Shown piece after piece: positions 35,841-44,222 of a stretch of 64,000 bases of DNA (within the stretch, counting starts at the first letter, position 1; each line of letters begins with the position of its first letter). Source of the DNA: Paenibacillus sedimenti (GTDB lineage: Bacteria; Bacillota; Bacilli; Paenibacillales; NBRC-103111); assembly GCF_014534655.1 (NCBI RefSeq), contig NZ_JACVVD010000002.1, positions 558,001-622,000 of the forward strand, written 5' to 3'. The translations under genes and the position numbers were made by a program. The notes below the pieces were generated by a model that saw only the letters and a list, made by a program, of their open reading frames with translations, did not search any database and had not been told where the DNA came from.

Positions 35841-37793
35841 ATGAACGAAAAAGCTTTGCTGCGTTTGGAATACGGTAAAATCAAAGAAATTCTACGGGGA
35901 TATGCCATTTCGTATTTGGGAAAAAAGCATATCGAGGAGATGATGCCCATCACTTTTAGCAAAGGGGTGCGAACCAAATTGAATGAAACGGCGGAAGTCA
36001 AGTCCTTACTTGAACACGGAGCCAGTGTGCCAATTTCCTCGCTGGAAGGAATCGAACAAATATTAATGTTATTGGGAACGGGCTATGTGTTCAGCGAAAA
36101 AGATTTCTCTTGCATCCATCAATTCATTACCAGTTGCACGCAGTTAATAAAGTACATGGCATCAAAAAGTGATCTTGCGCCTACGATCAGTTCCTACGCG
36201 GCCTCCATGTTTGACATGGAAAAATTGAAATCGGAAATTGAACGAAGCATTCGAAACGGGCAAGTGACCGACACGGCCAGTAAGGAGTTAATGAAAGTTC
36301 GTAAACGGATTACTGTATTTGAAGACAGGCTGAAGACGAAGCTGGATTCTCTGATGAACAAACACCGTTCCATCCTGCAGGAGAACATAATTAGTACACG
36401 CAATGGGCGATACGTGCTTCCCGTCAAGAAAGAACATAGAAAGCAGGTCAAAGGTACAGTGCTGGATGAGTCGGCTAGCGGCCAAACGGTATACGTGGAA
36501 CCGGCTGAACTGATAAGCATTCAGTTTGAGCTTTCAGGACTGAAAGCAGAAGAAGCACGGGAAGAAATTAAAGTCCTGAGCGATTTAACCGCTTTGACAG
36601 AATCTTTTAGTCATGAAATTCAAGTGAATGTAGAGACGGTAGGCACCTATGATTTTCTAATTGCTAAGGCTAAATATGCTTTGGCTATCGGAGGTTCCAA
36701 TGTCGAACTAAACGAGGACGGAATCATTCAATTACTGGACGCAAGGCATCCTTTGCTCGGTAAACACATGGTTCCCCTCAACTTCGAAATTGGGCTTAAA
36801 TACAAATCGCTTATCATCACAGGACCGAATACGGGCGGAAAAACATTGGCGTTAAAAACAGTCGGTTTATTAACCGTTATGGTGCAGTCGGGCCTATTGG
36901 TACCAGTACTGGAAGGCAGTCTGTTTTCAGTATACAAGAACGTGGCCGTAGATATCGGAGACGGGCAAAGTATTGAGCATGCGCTCAGTACATTTTCTGC
37001 ACATATTCGAAATGTCATCGACATTTTGGAGATCGCCGATCACTCTACGCTAGTGCTGATTGATGAAATGGCTTCCGGGACGGACCCAGGGGAAGGTGTA
37101 GGATTATCCGTGGCGATTTTAGAGGAGCTGCATAAAAGGGAAGCGACCGTTGTGGCGACGACGCATTTTACTGAAATCAAAAACTTCGCTTCATCTACCC
37201 CGGGTTTTGAAAATGCACGTATGGAATTTGATGCGGCAACGCTTCAGCCCTTATACCAGTTACGAATAGGGGAAGCAGGCAGTAGTTACGCCTTTTTGAT
37301 TGCTTTGAAACTAGGGATACCGCTCGACATTATTAACCGATCACGCGAAATTACCGCCAACGGACTATCGAATAACTCGATGACGACGGGCGAGCTTTTG
37401 CCTGCTGATAGTAGGAGACCAAACCGACCGAATGAAGCTCTTACGTTTCCAACGCATCGGGACCATGATACAGAAGTTGACATTGGTGAAAAGAATCCAG
37501 TGAGTGAAAGAAGTTTGCAACTCGGTGATCTTGTGTACGTTCCTTATTTAGACCGCCGCGGGATTGTTTATGAAACTGAGGATTCCAGGGGTCAAGTAGG
37601 GGTGATGATCCAGAAACAGAAATTAAAAATCAATAAAAAGCGGCTTAAGCTGCAAATTGAAAATAAGGATTTGTATCCGGAAAACTATGATTTGGACATT
37701 GTTTTTGAGTCCAAAGAAAACCGGAAAGCGCGGAAACTGATGAATCGTAAACACATGAAAGGGCTAACGATTGTAATAAAACCGGAGGAATGA
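35841..37793 (+). CDS. MutS2-like ATPase lacking the Smr domain
   Basis: The product is a 650-residue cytosolic ATPase. The N-terminal clamp/lever region has RNGRYVLPVKKEHRKQVKG and DESASGQTVYVEP as in MutS2. The ABC ATPase has Walker A GPNTGGKT (about 327-334), the STFSAHIRN signature-loop region, Walker B LVLIDEMASGTDPGEG and the switch TTHFTEIK. The C-terminus has a KOW-like segment (LGDLVYVPYLDRRGIV) and then ends in KARKLMNRKHMKGLTIVIKP, about 130 residues short of MutS2, with no Smr nuclease domain. Bacillus MutS2 splits collided ribosomes, and this paralogue may do something similar. ATG 35841 has AAGGAGAG 7 nt upstream. Control by the attenuator upstream is inferred. Confidence 0.85.
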   Translation: MNEKALLRLEYGKIKEILRGYAISYLGKKHIEEMMPITFSKGVRTKLNETAEVKSLLEHGASVPISSLEGIEQILMLLGTGYVFSEKDFSCIHQFITSCTQLIKYMASKSDLAPTISSYAASMFDMEKLKSEIERSIRNGQVTDTASKELMKVRKRITVFEDRLKTKLDSLMNKHRSILQENIISTRNGRYVLPVKKEHRKQVKGTVLDESASGQTVYVEPAELISIQFELSGLKAEEAREEIKVLSDLTALTESFSHEIQVNVETVGTYDFLIAKAKYALAIGGSNVELNEDGIIQLLDARHPLLGKHMVPLNFEIGLKYKSLIITGPNTGGKTLALKTVGLLTVMVQSGLLVPVLEGSLFSVYKNVAVDIGDGQSIEHALSTFSAHIRNVIDILEIADHSTLVLIDEMASGTDPGEGVGLSVAILEELHKREATVVATTHFTEIKNFASSTPGFENARMEFDAATLQPLYQLRIGEAGSSYAFLIALKLGIPLDIINRSREITANGLSNNSMTTGELLPADSRRPNRPNEALTFPTHRDHDTEVDIGEKNPVSERSLQLGDLVYVPYLDRRGIVYETEDSRGQVGVMIQKQKLKINKKRLKLQIENKDLYPENYDLDIVFESKENRKARKLMNRKHMKGLTIVIKPEE

Positions 37794-37825
37794 AATTCAA
37801 CCCTGGCTCTACGGATCTAAAAAGA

Positions 37826-38137
37826 CTAATCATATTTGGACATGATTTCCGCGAACAGCCTTTTCATATATAGTACCAGCTCTGGAGGATGCTTTACTGT
37901 CGCTTCGTTGCCCAATCCGATGAAAAATCTGGCATAAAAAGCGAGGTCGCTTTGAGGAATTGGACCTTCCAGCCACCCGGTGCCATCCTCCCGGATATGC
38001 AAATGGGAGCCCAGCCATAATACGGCCTCGCACATCTGGACGCCTTTTTGGCTCAGTTCCGCATAAAGCCCGGTCGACTCCTTCTCCGTTTGGAAAAACG
38101 ACTCTTTATTTCCAAGATGTACATGCCGCAAATCCAT
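37826..38137 (-). pseudogene. C-terminal fragment of a WYL-domain regulator
   Basis: The frame encodes about 100 residues matching the C-terminal end of YafY-type HTH-WYL regulators (ELSQKGVQMCEAVLWLGSHL, HIREDGTGWLEGPIPQSDL, FFIGLGNEATVKHPPEL). The N-terminal helix-turn-helix and most of the WYL domain are absent, and no ribosome binding site precedes it. The break lies next to an MFS fragment on the other strand, suggesting one deletion. Confidence 0.65.
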
Positions 38138-38157
38138 AGGCTCCGTAGTTCCCGCTT

Positions 38158-38397
38158 ATGGTAGGGTTGCTGAACAGTTTAAATCCGACCATCCGCGGCA
38201 CCATTTCAAGTCTGGCCACATCAACCATGAATGCTGCGACAACGTTTGGAGCTTGGATGGCCGGAATGCTTTATGCAATGTTTAACGGTTATTCAGCTGT
38301 AGGTATTTTTACGGGGATCTGCCTGGCGTGCTCGCTGCTCGTATTTATCTCAAGCGGGGTTCTGTCGACTCAAGCGGAAAAAGCCGAATCAAGATGA
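38158..38397 (+). pseudogene. C-terminal fragment of an MFS transporter
   Basis: The 79 residues match the last two transmembrane helices of MFS exporters (LNPTIRGTISSLATSTMNAA, FGAWMAGMLYAMFNGYSAVG). The first ten helices are missing, and no ribosome binding site precedes ATG 38158. It is separated by only 20 bp from the truncated WYL gene on the opposite strand. Confidence 0.65.
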
Positions 38398-38543
38398 TGA
38401 AATCGCAACTTTGAGTCCGGATGTTCTAGTAGTAGCTTTAGTTCATGACACTCAAAGAGTAATACTTTCCTCTCTTCTAGCACACACTCATTTAATCTAA
38501 AGACCATATAATAGATTACTAATGTTTGAGAGGAGGAAGCCAT

Positions 38544-38786
38544 ATGGACACTTCAAATAAATATCGGGTTTGCAAAAATTATATCGGACGAAGAGTTTTG
38601 ATAAAAACTACACAAGGAACCTATAAAGGTACTATAGTGAAGGTTGACAAGAATAAAGTTTATTTAAAAACAAGCCGGTACAAAAATAAAGCACAAGTCT
38701 CGTTTATCCCATTTATCTTACCGCTTGTTTTGTTTGATTTATTAGTCATCATTCTGTTGGATTCAAAACCATTTCCTCGAATATGA
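38544..38786 (+). CDS. Small Sm-like/KOW-like membrane-tailed protein
   Basis: The product is an 80-residue protein. The N-terminal part (about 8-50) looks like a small beta-barrel, YIGRRVLIKTTQGTYKGTIV followed by VDKNKVYLKTS, as in Sm/KOW-type folds. A hydrophobic helix follows (FIPFILPLVLFDLLVIILL). ATG 38544 has AGGAGG 7 nt upstream. Similar short proteins occur in spore formers; the function is unknown. Confidence 0.75.
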   Translation: MDTSNKYRVCKNYIGRRVLIKTTQGTYKGTIVKVDKNKVYLKTSRYKNKAQVSFIPFILPLVLFDLLVIILLDSKPFPRI

Positions 38787-38824
38787 ACCTAAATCTAATG
38801 TGAAAGAGAACCCCGGAAGGTTCT

Positions 38825-39127
38825 CTAATTATTATTATTATTATTACTTCCACTATCAGTGGTACCACTGCTGCCGCTGTCGGAACTTCCACTAAAACTA
38901 TTGTCAAATCCTCCGCCACCACTGGTCGAATCATCATTTTCGTATGAATGATGGATATCCATGTGAAGCTGGTGATGATCGTGGTGATCATCGTGGAGAT
39001 GAGGCGCCTCATGGTTAAAGTGTGTATTTGAATTGTGATTGCTGTCTCCTGATCCTGTAGCGTACTTAATCAAAGAAAAAATAACGCCAACTATGATTAA
39101 CAAAATGAATATACCAAGAGGCTCCAT
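38825..39127 (-). CDS. Small His-rich membrane-anchored protein
   Basis: The product is a 100-residue protein with one N-terminal membrane segment (LGIFILLIIVGVIFSLI). A His/Asp-rich stretch follows (HLHDDHHDHHQLHMDIHH, about 42-60), then a Gly/Ser/Asn-rich tail ending in a run of Asn. The His cluster could bind metal; this is inference. ATG 39127 has an AGGAATGG ribosome binding site; an upstream ATG in the same frame is possible. It is convergent with the Sm-like gene. Confidence 0.65.
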   Translation of the reverse strand: MEPLGIFILLIIVGVIFSLIKYATGSGDSNHNSNTHFNHEAPHLHDDHHDHHQLHMDIHHSYENDDSTSGGGGFDNSFSGSSDSGSSGTTDSGSNNNNNN

Positions 39128-39231
39128 AGTACCATTCCTCATCTTTGTGGAAGTATTTAACATTTATTATTTTCGTTGTAATTCGTTAAAATCCTCTAGC
39201 ATAAAATAATACGAATCTTAGGAAGGCCACT

Positions 39232-39372
39232 TTATTTAGTGGCTTTCTTTGCTTCATGATCTTTAATCATTTTGTTTAACTGGTAAAGCCCTTTGTAATT
39301 CATTTTTAGATAATCAATGATCTCCCCTTTTTTTCTATTTGTCATTTCTTTAGCCTCATTCACAACATTCAT
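39232..39372 (-). CDS. 46-residue basic small protein, unknown
   Basis: On the minus strand GAGGTG (39378-39383) stands 5 nt before ATG 39372. The 46-codon frame starts MNVVNEAKEMTNRKKGEI and continues as an amphipathic helical, Lys-rich peptide ending DHEAKKATK. A hairpin (GGCCACT/AGTGGC) overlaps the stop. I do not recognise it. Confidence 0.5.
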   Translation of the reverse strand: MNVVNEAKEMTNRKKGEIIDYLKMNYKGLYQLNKMIKDHEAKKATK

Positions 39373-39601
39373 TTCTACACCTCGGTATTTTATTTTTGCA
39401 GTAAAGAAATTTTATTCATGAATTAGCATTTTATTCCATGTTATCTAGTTATGGCTGGACTTGTGAAAAGAAAAAAACCTATCCCATAAGGAATAAGCTT
39501 TGTTTGCAAATTAATATCCTACCCTTGTGCAAGCTGTCAGGAGAGCTGTTTTTTTTGTTATAATCATGAATATCCTATTATAAGTGTTGGGGGCATCTAC
39601 C

Positions 39602-40111
39602 ATGAAAGTGCTAGAAACAGAACGGCTGATTCTTCGTCACCAAACCATCGAGGATGCGGCTTTTATCTTTGAGCTTTTGAACGATCCTTCTTGGATCCGG
39701 TACATAGGCGATAGAGGCGTGAGAACCATCGATGACGCGCGAAACTATATTTTAAAAGGACCAATAGACATGTATGCCCGTTTGGGTTTCGGATTTTACT
39801 TGACGGAGTTGAAGGATGGGGGCATCCCGATCGGTATCTGCGGACTGGCTAAAAGAGATTTCTTACAAGATGCAGATGTTGGGTTTGCTTTTCTTCCTAG
39901 GTTTTGGGGGAAAGGGTATGCATTAGAGGCTGCTTCCGCAGTGATGGCTTATGCAAAATCCGTTTTGGGGCTGAACCGCATTGTGGCTATTACCTCTGAA
40001 GATAATCAGGCGTCGGCCAAGCTGCTAGAAAAGCTGGGGTTGCATTTTGAAGGCATGATTTCATTTGAGAATACCGATGAAGAGGTACGTTTATTTGCGA
40101 TTCACATCTAA
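39602..40111 (+). CDS. GNAT acetyltransferase, RimJ/RimL-like
   Basis: The product is a 169-residue cytosolic N-acetyltransferase. It begins KVLETERLILRHQTIEDA, the typical start of the RimJ/RimL group. It has GFAFLPRFWGKGYALEA (acetyl-CoA loop) and VAITSEDNQASAKLLEKLGL at the C-terminal end. ATG 39602 follows a G-rich stretch. A TATAAT at 39559-39564 is a possible -10. The substrate may be a protein N-terminus or a small molecule. Confidence 0.85.
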   Translation: MKVLETERLILRHQTIEDAAFIFELLNDPSWIRYIGDRGVRTIDDARNYILKGPIDMYARLGFGFYLTELKDGGIPIGICGLAKRDFLQDADVGFAFLPRFWGKGYALEAASAVMAYAKSVLGLNRIVAITSEDNQASAKLLEKLGLHFEGMISFENTDEEVRLFAIHI

Positions 40112-40232
40112 AATGGGGGGCTACGAAAGTCGATCGCTGGAAACTTCAATAATAATTATTATTTACCAATTAATCCCACGATGGTTCGGGTAATATTAAT
40201 AGTAAAGTATAATAGTCATGGAGGAATCACAA

Positions 40233-40673
40233 TTGGAATTTGACAAGCAAACTGAGAATGCAATCGCTTGGGCAAGAAATCACATGGATTCGAATGATTA
40301 TCGACTGCGCTGTCTTGCTTTCGTTGAAGATGCTTATGAAAGAAGCAACGGAATTGAAATGTGGGGAGGCAGCGACGCCAACGAATCAGCAGAACTGTAC
40401 GAAGTTCACGCGAATATGGGTTTTCCGCCGAAAGGAGCCTTTGTTTTTTATTCCTGCTCCGGTTTGGTCGAAGGTGAACTTAAAAACTGGGGACATGTTG
40501 GTTTATCTCTTGGCAATGGGGATGCCATACATGCATGGGATAAAGTTAGAATAGATAACTATTTGGAAATCGAGAGTCTTGCACCGGCTCAGGGATGGAC
40601 CCAACCTAAATTTATTGGATGGGCTCCTGTTGAAAGGATATTAGCAGGGGCACATAAGAAACATTGGGAGTAA
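40233..40673 (+). CDS. NlpC/P60-like (papain-fold) hydrolase
   Basis: The product is a 146-residue protein. The likely catalytic Cys is in LRCLAFVEDAYE (about residue 27). The catalytic His is in NWGHVGLSLGNGDAIHAW (about 90-107), where a second His follows. The spacing fits the NlpC/P60-CHAP papain-like fold, usually a peptidoglycan peptidase or amidase. There is no signal peptide. TTG 40233 has GGAGG 8 nt upstream; the GGAGG lies inside the alternative ATG 40218 frame, which makes that start less likely. Confidence 0.75.
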   Translation: MEFDKQTENAIAWARNHMDSNDYRLRCLAFVEDAYERSNGIEMWGGSDANESAELYEVHANMGFPPKGAFVFYSCSGLVEGELKNWGHVGLSLGNGDAIHAWDKVRIDNYLEIESLAPAQGWTQPKFIGWAPVERILAGAHKKHWE

Positions 40674-40781
40674 ATGGATATATTTGTGGTACTAGGAGTG
40701 GGTATTGCTTTAGTAAAAAAGCTGCTGGAGGACTTTGGAGACGCTAGAGGGCCGAAATCGCTTAAACTATGGAATAGTTAA
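40674..40781 (+). CDS. Possible 35-residue hydrophobic peptide
   Basis: ATG 40674 overlaps the stop codon of the papain-like gene and opens a frame, MDIFVVLGVGIALVKKLLED onwards, ending at TAA 40779-40781. GGGAG is 4 nt upstream. It could be translated by coupling. It overlaps the end of the minus-strand GNAT gene, so support is weak. Confidence 0.3.
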   Translation: MDIFVVLGVGIALVKKLLEDFGDARGPKSLKLWNS

Positions 40782-41208
40782 CCCAATCCTTTTGAACGCC
40801 GCCCATTTTATCAAAGAAATGTTGAGCTCTTATATTCCCAGGAGCAGTTATCCAAGTCATGTGAGCATAGCCATGATCCCTAGAGTAACTTTGACATTGT
40901 AAAAACAGTCGTGATTCAACGTCAGTATCTCTGAATGGCTCAATTACAAAAAGGTCGTTCATTATCGTAACTTCATTTGCTTTCATAGTGCTGAATGTAA
41001 AGTATAAGGTAGCAAAGCCGACTAACTTTCCGTCTAGTTCCGCTACGAATTGTATGCCTTTCTCCTTCTCTAAAAGAGTATGAATTAATTGTTGTATTTT
41101 TTCAGTAGAAGGCCAAGGATTCTGATAAAATCCGACAACGTATTCATACATTAACTCCGTTAGACGGTTTACGTCATCCGCTGAAGCGTTTCTAATAACA
41201 AGTGACAT
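40762..41208 (-). CDS. GNAT acetyltransferase
   Basis: The product is a 148-residue N-acetyltransferase with IRNASADDVNRLTELMYEY at the start. Strands ATLYFTFSTMKANEVTIMND then LFVIEPFRDTDVESRLFLQC correspond to the acetyl-CoA-binding core, although the usual RGxG loop is degenerate (FRDTDV). The end WITAPGNIRAQHFFDKMGG is typical. ATG 41208 has GGAGG 7 nt upstream. The substrate is unknown. Confidence 0.8.
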   Translation of the reverse strand: MSLVIRNASADDVNRLTELMYEYVVGFYQNPWPSTEKIQQLIHTLLEKEKGIQFVAELDGKLVGFATLYFTFSTMKANEVTIMNDLFVIEPFRDTDVESRLFLQCQSYSRDHGYAHMTWITAPGNIRAQHFFDKMGGVQKDWVNYSIV

Positions 41209-41293
41209 GGTTAATCCTCCCATAATATATGTATTGAATAATTATACTGTAACGTGTATTAATATGCAACACGATGGTTAAAAACAGTCACAA

Positions 41294-41322
41294 TTGACCC
41301 GCCAACTTCCGTAACATATGAT
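41294..41322 (+). promoter_or_regulatory. Strong promoter of the MFS exporter leader
   Basis: TTGACC (41294-41299) and TATGAT (41317-41322) are 17 bp apart. The inferred start near 41329 leaves a leader of about 140 nt. Confidence 0.7.
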
Positions 41323-41357
41323 GGGAGTAATACCTAAATAATGAAGGAGACCCAAAC

Positions 41358-41387
41358 ATGATCGCATTCGCAAGACCTCCTTGCTAA
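41358..41387 (+). CDS. Leader peptide MIAFARPPC (9 codons)
   Basis: AAGGAG (41344-41349) stands 8 nt before ATG 41358, and the frame ends at TAA 41385-41387. CTCCTT inside its Pro-Pro codons (41377-41382) can pair with its own AAGGAG and, through CTCCT, with the AGGAG of the exporter's ribosome binding site. That layout fits translational attenuation of a drug-resistance gene. Arg-Pro-Pro is a known slow or stall-prone sequence. Confidence 0.5.
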   Translation: MIAFARPPC

Positions 41388-41470
41388 GACGTAACACTTA
41401 GTCCATCTCGAGCACCCCCAGTTCTGATTGAGCCCCGTGAGCCCAAACAGATCTTGGAGAGGAGCTCCTC

Positions 41471-42652
41471 ATGGACTATACAGCCAACCTTCGGAAGCTA
41501 TATGCGCTCCGATTCTTTTCCAGCCTCATCCCGGCCTACGTCATCGAAAGGCTATTCTGGGAGGAGCGGGGCATGACCATTCAGATGGTCGTATATGCCG
41601 AAATTATTTATGCCCTGACGATCGTCCTCTTGGAGGTTCCGACCGGTATGATGGCCGACAAGTGGGGCCGGAAAAAGATGCTGATGCTAAGCGCACTGCT
41701 CGGGTGCAGCGAGTTTGCGATCCTGATATTCGCGACGGAATTCTGGCACTTTGCCTTGGTCGTCTTTTTGGCTGGCGTCAGCCGTTCGGCCAGCAGCGGC
41801 TCGGAGAATGCGCTGCTCTATGATTCCTTAATGCTGCAAGGGAAGGCGTCTTCGTTTGAAAAGCAACTAGGCGGTTTGAACGCCATCGACTTCGTATCTG
41901 CGATGCTCGCCGCTCTATGCGGAAGCATGCTCGCCGGTCGGTTCGGTCTGGAGCTGAACTATTGGATATCGCTCGGAAGCGCGCTGATCGCCTTGCTCCT
42001 AACGATACTGCTGATCGAGCCGGCTGCTGATGGAGACGACACACCAGCCGAGGAAGCGATTCCATTCAAGCAATATGTAGCTGTTTCCCTACGCTTCTTC
42101 GGAGCGAACCCGAACGTCAGCATAGTGGTGCTCTCCGGCATGGCGACAGGCACAGCCATAGGCTTCATCGATGAATTCTGGCAGTTGTACGCGAGCCGAT
42201 TGAAGATACCGGTTGTCTACTTCGGCGTGCTATCCGCTGTGCTCATGCTCCTGCGGCTGCCCGGCAATCTGCTGGCCCATGCGCTGTTAAGACGTTTCAG
42301 CTACAGGACGCTGCTCATCAGCGTAACAGCCGTATTCGCCATCGGCTTCACCTATACCGCCGTAAGCAAGGACTACATCAGCCTCTTGGCGATGCTGGTC
42401 ATCTGCTTGTTCTCCGGCGTGATGGAGCCGCTCGTCACCGGCTACTTGCACCACCGGATCGATTCCTCCATGCGGGCGACGATCGATTCATTCCAGTCGT
42501 TAGGGCTGAATTTGGTGCATATTCTGGCGGGGTTCGGCTTCGGCTACTTCTCATCCCGGTATGATGTGTTCGGCGGTTATGGCTTCATTGCGCTCATGTG
42601 CAGTGCATTCCTCGTTTGGTTCATCGTCGCATCCCGTAAAATCAAGCAATAG
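41471..42652 (+). CDS. MFS transporter
   Basis: The product is a 393-residue membrane protein with about 12 hydrophobic segments. The loop between helices 2 and 3 has the MFS motif A form MMADKWGRKKML. It is otherwise similar to DHA-type exporters. The ribosome binding site and start lie in the palindrome GAGGAGCTCCTC-ATG, so the site can be folded up. With the leader peptide and promoter upstream, inducible expression is inferred, possibly by a ribosome-targeting drug. The substrate is unknown. Confidence 0.85.
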   Translation: MDYTANLRKLYALRFFSSLIPAYVIERLFWEERGMTIQMVVYAEIIYALTIVLLEVPTGMMADKWGRKKMLMLSALLGCSEFAILIFATEFWHFALVVFLAGVSRSASSGSENALLYDSLMLQGKASSFEKQLGGLNAIDFVSAMLAALCGSMLAGRFGLELNYWISLGSALIALLLTILLIEPAADGDDTPAEEAIPFKQYVAVSLRFFGANPNVSIVVLSGMATGTAIGFIDEFWQLYASRLKIPVVYFGVLSAVLMLLRLPGNLLAHALLRRFSYRTLLISVTAVFAIGFTYTAVSKDYISLLAMLVICLFSGVMEPLVTGYLHHRIDSSMRATIDSFQSLGLNLVHILAGFGFGYFSSRYDVFGGYGFIALMCSAFLVWFIVASRKIKQ

Positions 42653-42656
42653 ACAG

Positions 42657-42712
42657 AATAACACCCAGGCCGCCAAATTCTTATTGGAGTGGTCCTGGGT
42701 GTTATTACTTTC
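42657..42712 (+). terminator. Intrinsic terminator after the MFS gene
   Basis: AATAACACCCAGG and CCTGGGTGTTATT form a perfect 13-bp stem with a loop of about 24 nt, followed by ACTTTCT. Confidence 0.8.
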
Positions 42713-42833
42713 TCATAATGCAATTAGGCAGTAAAAAATATGATATTATGTTTACAGGCATTAACAAGCATTACCGTAGGATAGAATAGGGACTCTATAC
42801 TTTTGATAGATGCTCTGATAAAAGGGGTGTCTC

Positions 42834-44207
42834 ATGTTTTTCATTTTATGGCCGTTGGCCATCTTTTTACTGTATCAGAATTGGAAAGACAAGTATGTGT
42901 TTTGGATCAGCCTCTTCCTGATCGCGGGGGGCGGTGGAAGCTACTTTTATCTCCTGCAAACGACCGTGGTTCCATCTCTGGGCTCATCAAAAGCTCTTGT
43001 AGATTTTTCTGTGGTTGTGACCATGTATGGGTACTACTACGCGATGCCTTATTTTTTCCTGATGAGTGCAATGGCCTTGTTTCGGGGAAAGCGATGGCGG
43101 GGTGGCCTCCTCGTCTTGCCGCCTGTTATATTTGCAGCGCAGCAAGGGGTCCAGCATTTGCGGCAAGTTGACGTGGAAAGCATTCGTCTGTGGGCGATCC
43201 TTTACCTCGGTACCGCATGCTGCCTCTATATTGCCGCATGGATAAAGGAAACGGAGTGGCTGCCTCGGCGCAACTTGTTTCGACTGACTATGATATTCCT
43301 GCCGATCAACCTTTGGGTTCTTACAAAGGAATTTTTATATACGAACAAGGTTGTCCTCCTGGACAATGGCATTCTTCTCGATAACCCGGGTTGGCAGTTG
43401 AAGGGGAACCCGGTAGAACTCTGGCTGCTCCTGCTGCTTGTCTTCTACAGTGTCCGTTATGGAATTCTCGGTATCAAAGTCCGAATTGAGCGCCAGCGGA
43501 TGGATTCCTCGCTGCGCACGATTTCAAGCGGCACAACCCTGATCAATCACGCCATTAAGAACGATGCCCATAAGATTGATTTTTTGCTCGAGCGAATCGA
43601 AAACCATGCTCGCTCCGGGAATATTGAAGAAATCCCATTCTATACAGCCCAAATAACACAAGTGACCCGACAGCTGCAGCAAATGTCTGAGGGAATTAAG
43701 GAAAAGTCGGATGAGATTGTTCTGGTCGAGCAGGAAACTGAAATTGTTGAGCTTATCGAAGGAGTGCTGCAAGGGCTAGAGCCCCAGCTGACAGGCAAAG
43801 GCATTCTCGTTGAACGACAATTTACATGTAGAGCATACGTTCGCTGCGATCCCCGCCATCTGAACGAGGCGATATCAAACTTGGTTGCCAATAGTATCGA
43901 GGCCATGGAATCAGATAGGGGATTGCTGCACATTTACGTGGGGATACAGAAGCGTCGGTTAGTCATCGATATTGCGGACAACGGTAGAGGAATTGATCCC
44001 GCTAACCAGTCCCAAATCTTTGATCCTTTCTTTACCACCAAGAAACATTCAAACCAAAACTACGGGCTCGGCCTCAGCTATTCCTACCATGTCCTGCATA
44101 GACATGGAGGCATGCTAAGCTTACTTGAAAGCCGCATCGGTCATGGAACGACCTTTCGCTTGCAATTGCCGAAGCAAAGGGTGGTCAGGCGGGAGCCGAT
44201 ACAATAA
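42834..44207 (+). CDS. Sensor histidine kinase with multi-TM sensor (copy 2)
   Basis: The product is a 457-residue membrane kinase with about seven hydrophobic segments (1-220). The phospho-acceptor region is TTLINHAIKNDAHKI (His about 240). The ATPase domain has NLVANSIEAME (N), DNGRGID (G1), FDPFFTTKK (F) and YGLGLSYSYHVLHRHGG (G2). It is clearly a paralogue of 30746-32182. AAGGGGTG precedes ATG 42834, and its regulator follows 15 nt later, so this pair is an ordinary operon. Confidence 0.87.
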   Translation: MFFILWPLAIFLLYQNWKDKYVFWISLFLIAGGGGSYFYLLQTTVVPSLGSSKALVDFSVVVTMYGYYYAMPYFFLMSAMALFRGKRWRGGLLVLPPVIFAAQQGVQHLRQVDVESIRLWAILYLGTACCLYIAAWIKETEWLPRRNLFRLTMIFLPINLWVLTKEFLYTNKVVLLDNGILLDNPGWQLKGNPVELWLLLLLVFYSVRYGILGIKVRIERQRMDSSLRTISSGTTLINHAIKNDAHKIDFLLERIENHARSGNIEEIPFYTAQITQVTRQLQQMSEGIKEKSDEIVLVEQETEIVELIEGVLQGLEPQLTGKGILVERQFTCRAYVRCDPRHLNEAISNLVANSIEAMESDRGLLHIYVGIQKRRLVIDIADNGRGIDPANQSQIFDPFFTTKKHSNQNYGLGLSYSYHVLHRHGGMLSLLESRIGHGTTFRLQLPKQRVVRREPIQ

Positions 44208-44222
44208 TGAAGGAGTCGCGTT

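Noticed and set aside
38397-38525. Short AT-rich gap after the MFS fragment
   Set aside because: No start, hairpin or conserved motif strong enough to annotate.
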